DNA from: an uncultured Anaerolineaceae bacterium
GTDB taxonomy: Bacteria > Chloroflexota > Anaerolineae > Anaerolineales > Anaerolineaceae
DNA: 9,354 nt
Direction of reading: 5' to 3'
Assembly (NCBI GenBank): GCA_937894825.1
Contig: CALCQT010000529.1
Span: 1 to 9,354, forward strand
Numbering within the stretch: the stretch's first letter is position 1; every line of letters starts with the position of its first letter. Of the stretch, positions 6,107-9,354 are shown piece after piece. The position numbers and the translations under genes are program-made. Under the pieces are notes generated by a model. That model worked only from the letters and a program-made list of their open reading frames with translations, did not search any database and had not been told where the DNA came from.

Positions 6107-6866
6107 ATGATCAGTAAAACAGAGATCCAAAATCAGATCATTCAAGCCGTCGAAACTGTCAGGCGGACAAACCCGCTGGCAGGATCGATTACAAACAGCG
6201 TGACGATCAACTTTGTCGCCAATGCGCAACTGGCTGTCGGTGGTGCGGCCGCAATGGTTTATTTGCCTGACGAAGGGGAGTTTTTGGCAAAGGCAGGCGG
6301 TGCGACTTATATTAACGTCGGTACGCTGATGCCGATTTACGAAGAGACATTGCCACACACAGCCAAAACTCTGCATGAGGCGGGCAAACCATGGGTCATC
6401 GATCCGGTGGCGATTGGCATTGGATCGCTCCGGACGGATTTATTACAGCAGTTCAAAGCTTATAAGCCCGCTGTAATCCGCGGCAACGCGTCCGAAGTGA
6501 TCGCACTGCCTGTGGAAATTGGATGGCGGCGCCAGTGAATCAACAGTCCGTGGAGTTGATTCCACCGACACGGTTGCCGCGGCAAAAGGCGCTGCGATCG
6601 CTTTAGCCCGATGGACCGGTGGCGCTGTCGCAGTCTCCGGTGAAACAGATTTGATCACAGACGGTTCGGTCGTAATCCGCTCCCATGGAGGATCTCACTT
6701 TTTACAGATCATCACCGGATCCGGTTGTGCCCTGGGCGGGGTCGTCGCGGTCTACGCAACCGCCGCATCTCCCTTGATCGCTGCACTCACCGGCAGCGCG
6801 GTATTCAACCTGGCTGCGAAGCGGGCCGAAGCCAAAGTAGATGAAATTGAAATCGAGGAGGAATAA
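6107..6866 (+). pseudogene. thiM: Hydroxyethylthiazole kinase, frameshifted
   Basis: ThiM phosphorylates 4-methyl-5-(2-hydroxyethyl)thiazole with ATP, salvaging the thiazole half of thiamine. The first part (6107-6538) reads PLAGSITNSVTINFVANAQLAVGG, INVGTL, VIDPVAIGIGSLRTDLL and VIRGNASEVIAL, all family landmarks, then drifts into GWRRQ and a stop. The family continues in the next frame (about 6519-6866): GVDSTDTV, AVSGETDLITDG, and TGSGCALGGVVAVYA with the active-site Cys region. Removing one A from the AAA at 6516-6518 restores a continuous VELDGGASE and a protein of about 253 residues. This points to a one-base insertion or a sequencing/assembly error. The C-terminus ends in KRAEAKVDEIEIEEE and lacks the usual GPGSF-type segment of about 30 residues. 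The start has no strong ribosome site, though a short open frame at 6081-6110 overlaps it by ATGA. The gene lies under the TPP riboswitch, three bases before the next gene. Family certain; present function doubtful. Confidence 0.88.
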
Positions 6867-6869
6867 GAT

Positions 6870-7163
6870 ATGAACACACTAATCGCTGTCGCGATTGCAC
6901 CCTGTGGAACCGGGGAAGAGCTCGCTCCGGAAGTCGCCGAAGTTGTCAAAGTCATCCGTGCTTCCGGTTTGCCCAACCGTACTTACGCCATGTTTACAGA
7001 GATCGAAGGCGAGTGGGATGAAGTCATGAAAGTTGTAAAAGAAGCTACCTTTGTACTCGCAAATAAAGGAATCCGCACCGAAGTTGTTTTGAAAGCGGAT
7101 ATTCGTCCCGGATTCAACGATACAATCCAGGGGAAACTTGACAGACTTAACAAATTTTTGTAA
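6870..7163 (+). CDS. MTH1187 family thiamine-binding protein
   Basis: This 97-residue protein matches the MTH1187/YkoF-like thiamine-binding family. It has an N-terminal beta strand with IAVAIAPCGTGEEL (residues 5-18), then VAEVVKVIRASGL (22-34), a strand and turn ending in FTEIEGEWDEVMKVVKEA (family signature 'T.IEG.WDEVM..V..A'), a KGIRTEVVLKADIR strand, and a final helix (IQGKLDRLNKFL). These ferredoxin-like subunits assemble into dimers or tetramers and bind thiamine or its relatives in the cytoplasm; their exact physiological role is unclear, with delivery or buffering suggested. Its ribosome site GAGGAGGAA lies inside the end of thiM. The gene lies between thiM and thiE, with eight bases to thiE, so it belongs to the riboswitch-controlled unit. 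The context strongly supports a thiamine-related ligand. Confidence 0.9.
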   Translation: MNTLIAVAIAPCGTGEELAPEVAEVVKVIRASGLPNRTYAMFTEIEGEWDEVMKVVKEATFVLANKGIRTEVVLKADIRPGFNDTIQGKLDRLNKFL

Positions 7164-7171
7164 GGAATAAA

Positions 7172-7882
7172 ATGAGCCTTAAAGACAATTTGGATATATC
7201 CGCATATTTCGTAGTCGGCCCGGAAAATACGAAGGGACGTCCGGTCGCTCCAATGGTTCGCAATGTAATCGAAGCCGGGTTTACCTGTGTACAGATCCGT
7301 TCCAAAGTCGCCGAAGCGATCGACCTGATCCGAATTACGGGAGAAGTTGCAGATGTCATTGCAGAAGCCGGAAAATCGGACCAGGTCACGCTGTTGGTCA
7401 ATGACCGGCTCGACGTTATCCTGGCCGCGCGCAAACAGGGCGTCAAGGTGGACGGCATCCATGTCGGGCAGTCCGATATACCGGTCGACGTATGCCGGGA
7501 ATACTTAGGCGCTGATTCCATCATCGGATTGTCGGCCAGAACACATGAATTGTTCGAGTACGTCAAAACCGCAGATGTCAGTCAAATTGACTACTTCGGC
7601 GCCGGACCGCTGCACGAGACCGCGACGAAACCGGACTGTGGAATGGATCTGGATGGGAAGGTGGTAACCCGCAGTTTTGATGAATTCACTGACCTTGGCA
7701 AAGTCAGTCCGATTCCCGTTGTTGTCGGGGGCGGGGTCAAACTGGCGGACATTCCGCAATTGGCAGAAACCGGTGTCGCCGGATTCTTCGTGGTGTCGGC
7801 TGTGTCCGAGGCTGACGATCCGGGAAAAGCGGCAGCTGAATTGGTACAATCCTGGACATCATCAATGACTATGCGAAATTGA
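7172..7882 (+). CDS. thiE: Thiamine-phosphate synthase
   Basis: ThiE condenses HMP-pyrophosphate with thiazole phosphate to give thiamine monophosphate. The 236-residue protein is a TIM barrel whose active-site motifs appear in order: VQIRSK (40-45, usually QxREK), VNDRLD (76-81), GIHVGQSD (95-102), GLSARTHE (119-126, usually G-x-S-x-H-T), DYFGAGPLHETATKPD (140-155), VVVGGGVK (183-190, usually GIGGI) and GFFVVSAVSEADDP (204-217). Residues known to matter in the family are kept: the Arg and Lys of REK, Asn-Asp, the Asp of QED, Ser and the Lys of TKPD. REK-Glu is Ser, the usual His position is Arg, and the phosphate loop has GGG-V. So it is a divergent but plausibly active ThiE. AAGGA five bases before the ATG overlaps the end of the thiamine-binding gene. 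It is the last gene of the riboswitch operon. No thiC, thiD or thiG is visible, so the unit looks like salvage rather than full synthesis. Confidence 0.93.
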   Translation: MSLKDNLDISAYFVVGPENTKGRPVAPMVRNVIEAGFTCVQIRSKVAEAIDLIRITGEVADVIAEAGKSDQVTLLVNDRLDVILAARKQGVKVDGIHVGQSDIPVDVCREYLGADSIIGLSARTHELFEYVKTADVSQIDYFGAGPLHETATKPDCGMDLDGKVVTRSFDEFTDLGKVSPIPVVVGGGVKLADIPQLAETGVAGFFVVSAVSEADDPGKAAAELVQSWTSSMTMRN

Positions 7883-7908
7883 TGTCGAAGTTTAAGATAA
7901 GTGATAGA

Positions 7909-7933
7909 AAGCCGCCCATGAAAGGTGGCTTTT
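7909..7933 (+). terminator. Intrinsic terminator after thiE
   Basis: AAGCCGCC (7909-7916) pairs over eight positions (one G-T) with GGTGGCTT (7924-7931) around a seven-base loop, with TTTTC following. The T-run is short. It lies 26 bases after the thiE stop, between convergent operons; on the reverse strand the hairpin is followed by TTTCTATC, so any bidirectional action would be weak. Confidence 0.65.
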
Positions 7934-7967
7934 CTCTTCAAATCCTAAAAACCTACAGCAGATTCTT

Positions 7968-8546
7968 TTAATTTAATGATGCCAAAGGAATGATTTCCGA
8001 ATCCAGCAGTGCAGCTTCCTGCTCATCATGCGTTGCGGCAACCAAAATGCTTTCCGGAGCGTTCCGCAGAATAAAACGGGCAGTCAGCTCCTTCGTCTGT
8101 TCATCCATTCCACTAAACGGTTCATCCAGCAAAAGAAGCGGGCTTTTTGCGGCAACCGCGCGAACAATCGCAACCCGCCGTTTCATTCCGCCGCTAAGTG
8201 CCTCAGGGCGACTGTCCGCTTCAAGTTCAAGCCCCACCTGCCCCAACAGAAAATGGATTATCGTCTCTCCTGCTGCCGGCGCGGCGAAAGCAACATTCTT
8301 CAGAATGGAAATTTGCGAGAGTAAGCGATCTTCTTGGAAAACCATCCCAATTCGATCGGGAATCCCATTGATTTGACCGCGTTCCGGACGCAGAAGCCCC
8401 GCCATCAAGTGCAACAAGGTGGTTTTTCCGGCACCGGAAGGCCCCATGATGGCAACGCGGTTGCCGGAACTTAGTTTCAAATTCACGTTCCCGAAAATTT
8501 GTTTTTCGCCGTAGGAGAAATCAACGGACTGTATTTCCAGTTTCAT
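7968..8546 (-). CDS. ABC transporter ATP-binding protein (SsuB/ThiZ-type)
   Basis: This is the nucleotide-binding subunit of an ABC importer, on the inner membrane face. The 192-residue protein has every motif: Walker A GPSGAGKTT (35-43), Q-loop VFQED (69-73), signature LSGGM (117-121), Walker B LLLLDEP (137-143), D-loop SGMD and switch histidine ATHD (His173). VFQEDRLL and LSGGMKRRVAIVRAV are typical of the nitrate/sulfonate/taurine/HMP group. At 192 residues it is shorter than the usual 240-260, lacking the C-terminal tail but keeping the whole catalytic core. GGGAG lies four bases before the ATG at 8546. It follows the permease gene on the same strand (54 bases apart) and converges with the thi operon. 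By that context it may drive uptake of a pyrimidine precursor such as HMP or formylaminopyrimidine, or of thiamine. The substrate is inferred only; aliphatic sulfonate or taurine uptake is an alternative. Confidence 0.9.
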   Translation of the reverse strand: MKLEIQSVDFSYGEKQIFGNVNLKLSSGNRVAIMGPSGAGKTTLLHLMAGLLRPERGQINGIPDRIGMVFQEDRLLSQISILKNVAFAAPAAGETIIHFLLGQVGLELEADSRPEALSGGMKRRVAIVRAVAAKSPLLLLDEPFSGMDEQTKELTARFILRNAPESILVAATHDEQEAALLDSEIIPLASLN

Positions 8547-8600
8547 ATCGCTCCCAATAGGTCAAATTTAAACGCCGGATCGATTTGTTCTGTCGTTCAA

Positions 8601-9354
8601 TTATGATGAAAAACCGGAAAGCCGGTTAATTGTCCGGGTAATCAGGTATTCAAGCATCATCGAAAGGATGATAATTACGATCGTCCAAGCGAAGAGATCA
8701 GTCGTTTCCAGATAAATCTTTGCGTTATAGAGTTGCGTTCCAATCGCACCGGCAGGAATGGCGATCACCTCCCCCGCAATGCCCGCTTTCCAGGCAAACC
8801 CAAGTCCGGTTTTGATTGCGGAGGTGAAATAAGGCAGTGCTGCCGGCCAGGTGACTTTTCGGAAAACATCGAATCGACGCACGCGGAACACCGTTGCCAT
8901 CTCAAGCAATTTTGGATCAACCGAGCGGAAACCTGTGCGCAGGTTATACCAAACGATCGGCAGCACCATTAAAAAAGCGATAAATATCGACAAATTTCGG
9001 CCATTGATCCAGACCAGCGCAAGAATAACAAACGACGCGACCGGCGTGGATTTGATCAGGCTCATCGGCAAAGAAAGAAATGCGTCCAGCCAGGAGAACT
9101 TTACAGCCAAAAAAGCGGTCAGGAAACCAAAGGCTACCCCCAGAAAAAAACCAAACAAGATGCGAGAGAGCGTCCAGAAGATCGTCTGCCAGAAAGCAAC
9201 TGTCCTGCCAAGCTGCAAAATTCGAAAGAAAACAGCTGAAGGAGAAGAAAGCAACAGATCTTCTCCCACGGCCATATAGCACAGCTGCCAGATCAACAGC
9301 CAGAGGAACAGCACAACAACACTCCGGAGAAACCGGTTATTCAAAATGATAGAA
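8601..9354 (-). CDS. ABC transporter permease (SsuC/TauC/ThiX-type), 5' end at window edge
   Basis: This is the membrane subunit of the same importer. About six hydrophobic helices are seen (starting with SVVVLFLWLLIWQLCYMAVG), and LLLSSPSAVFFRI is the usual 'LPSP..V' lead into the domain. The family's cytoplasmic coupling loop follows: LLEMATVFRVRRFDVFRKVTWPAALPYFTSAIKTGLGFAWKAGIAGEVI, with the EAA-like helix and the characteristic W-x-x-x-x-AE/GE ending. The length of about 250 fits a whole permease. The only start codon inside the window is a TTG at 9344, but no ribosome site is visible in the ten bases before it and the frame remains open to the edge. The real start is probably just outside, so I extend it to the edge as 5'-partial. 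A substrate-binding protein gene is expected beyond the edge. It is convergent with thiE, which suggests but does not prove thiamine-precursor uptake. Confidence 0.88.
   Translation of the reverse strand, partial: SIILNNRFLRSVVVLFLWLLIWQLCYMAVGEDLLLSSPSAVFFRILQLGRTVAFWQTIFWTLSRILFGFFLGVAFGFLTAFLAVKFSWLDAFLSLPMSLIKSTPVASFVILALVWINGRNLSIFIAFLMVLPIVWYNLRTGFRSVDPKLLEMATVFRVRRFDVFRKVTWPAALPYFTSAIKTGLGFAWKAGIAGEVIAIPAGAIGTQLYNAKIYLETTDLFAWTIVIIILSMMLEYLITRTINRLSGFSS

Noticed and set aside
6500..6540. Programmed ribosomal frameshifting in thiM
   Set aside because: There is no classic slippery sequence or downstream pseudoknot that I can see, and ThiM is not known to use frameshifting. A simple insertion or sequence error is more likely.
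6983..7566. Reverse-strand open frames of 139-159 codons across the thi operon
   Set aside because: Antisense shadows of the thiamine-binding gene and thiE, which have clear families and ribosome sites.
8851..9279. A 142-codon plus-strand frame rich in Lys and Arg
   Set aside because: Antisense shadow of the permease gene; its basic composition reflects the reverse complement of hydrophobic codons.

Overview
The window looks like ordinary bacterial chromosome of moderate GC content (seemingly a little under 50 %, not counted), probably from an anaerobe. The gene mix fits Chloroflexota (Anaerolineae) or Bacillota: a deacetylase-barrel glycosidase-like protein, a one-domain winged-helix protein of about 60 residues, a MarR / cytidylate-kinase-like / MATE cluster, and a TPP-riboswitch thiamine salvage operon with an MTH1187-type thiamine-binding protein. 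This assignment rests on gene style only and is tentative. No rRNA, tRNA, CRISPR array, insertion sequence or phage gene was seen.

Layout. (1) 1-1547, minus strand: a long open frame cut by the left edge, resembling the GH57/GH38/polysaccharide-deacetylase barrel superfamily, with a candidate promoter and overlapping inverted repeat near 1711-1741. (2) 1548-2106: no convincing gene. (3) 2107-2607, plus: a CPBP (CAAX/Rce1-like) membrane protease that looks N-terminally eroded. (4) 2651-2833, minus: a 60-residue winged-helix protein. (5) 3180-5785, plus: a MarR regulator, a terminator/attenuator hairpin, then a cytidylate-kinase-like protein and a MATE efflux transporter 16 bases apart. (6) 5814-7882, plus: promoter, TPP riboswitch, intrinsic terminator, thiM (frameshifted), a thiamine-binding MTH1187-family protein and thiE. 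(7) 7968-9354, minus: ATPase and permease of an ABC importer of the SsuBC/ThiXZ type, convergent with the thi operon and cut at the right edge.

How the genes work together. Regions 6 and 7 form a thiamine salvage locus. ThiM phosphorylates hydroxyethylthiazole, ThiE joins it to HMP-PP, and the neighbouring importer probably brings in a pyrimidine precursor or thiamine. The riboswitch should stop transcription of thiM-thiE when TPP is plentiful; a competing antiterminator pairing can be drawn. thiM as written is broken by an apparent single-base insertion near 6516-6518 and also lacks the usual ThiM C-terminus, so it is either decaying or carries a sequence error. Region 5 resembles a MepR/MepA-style regulator-pump cluster with a kinase-like protein inserted, the least explained association here. 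I found no clearly new system; the best leads are that kinase-pump pair with its hairpin leader, the broken thiM, and the riboswitch architecture.
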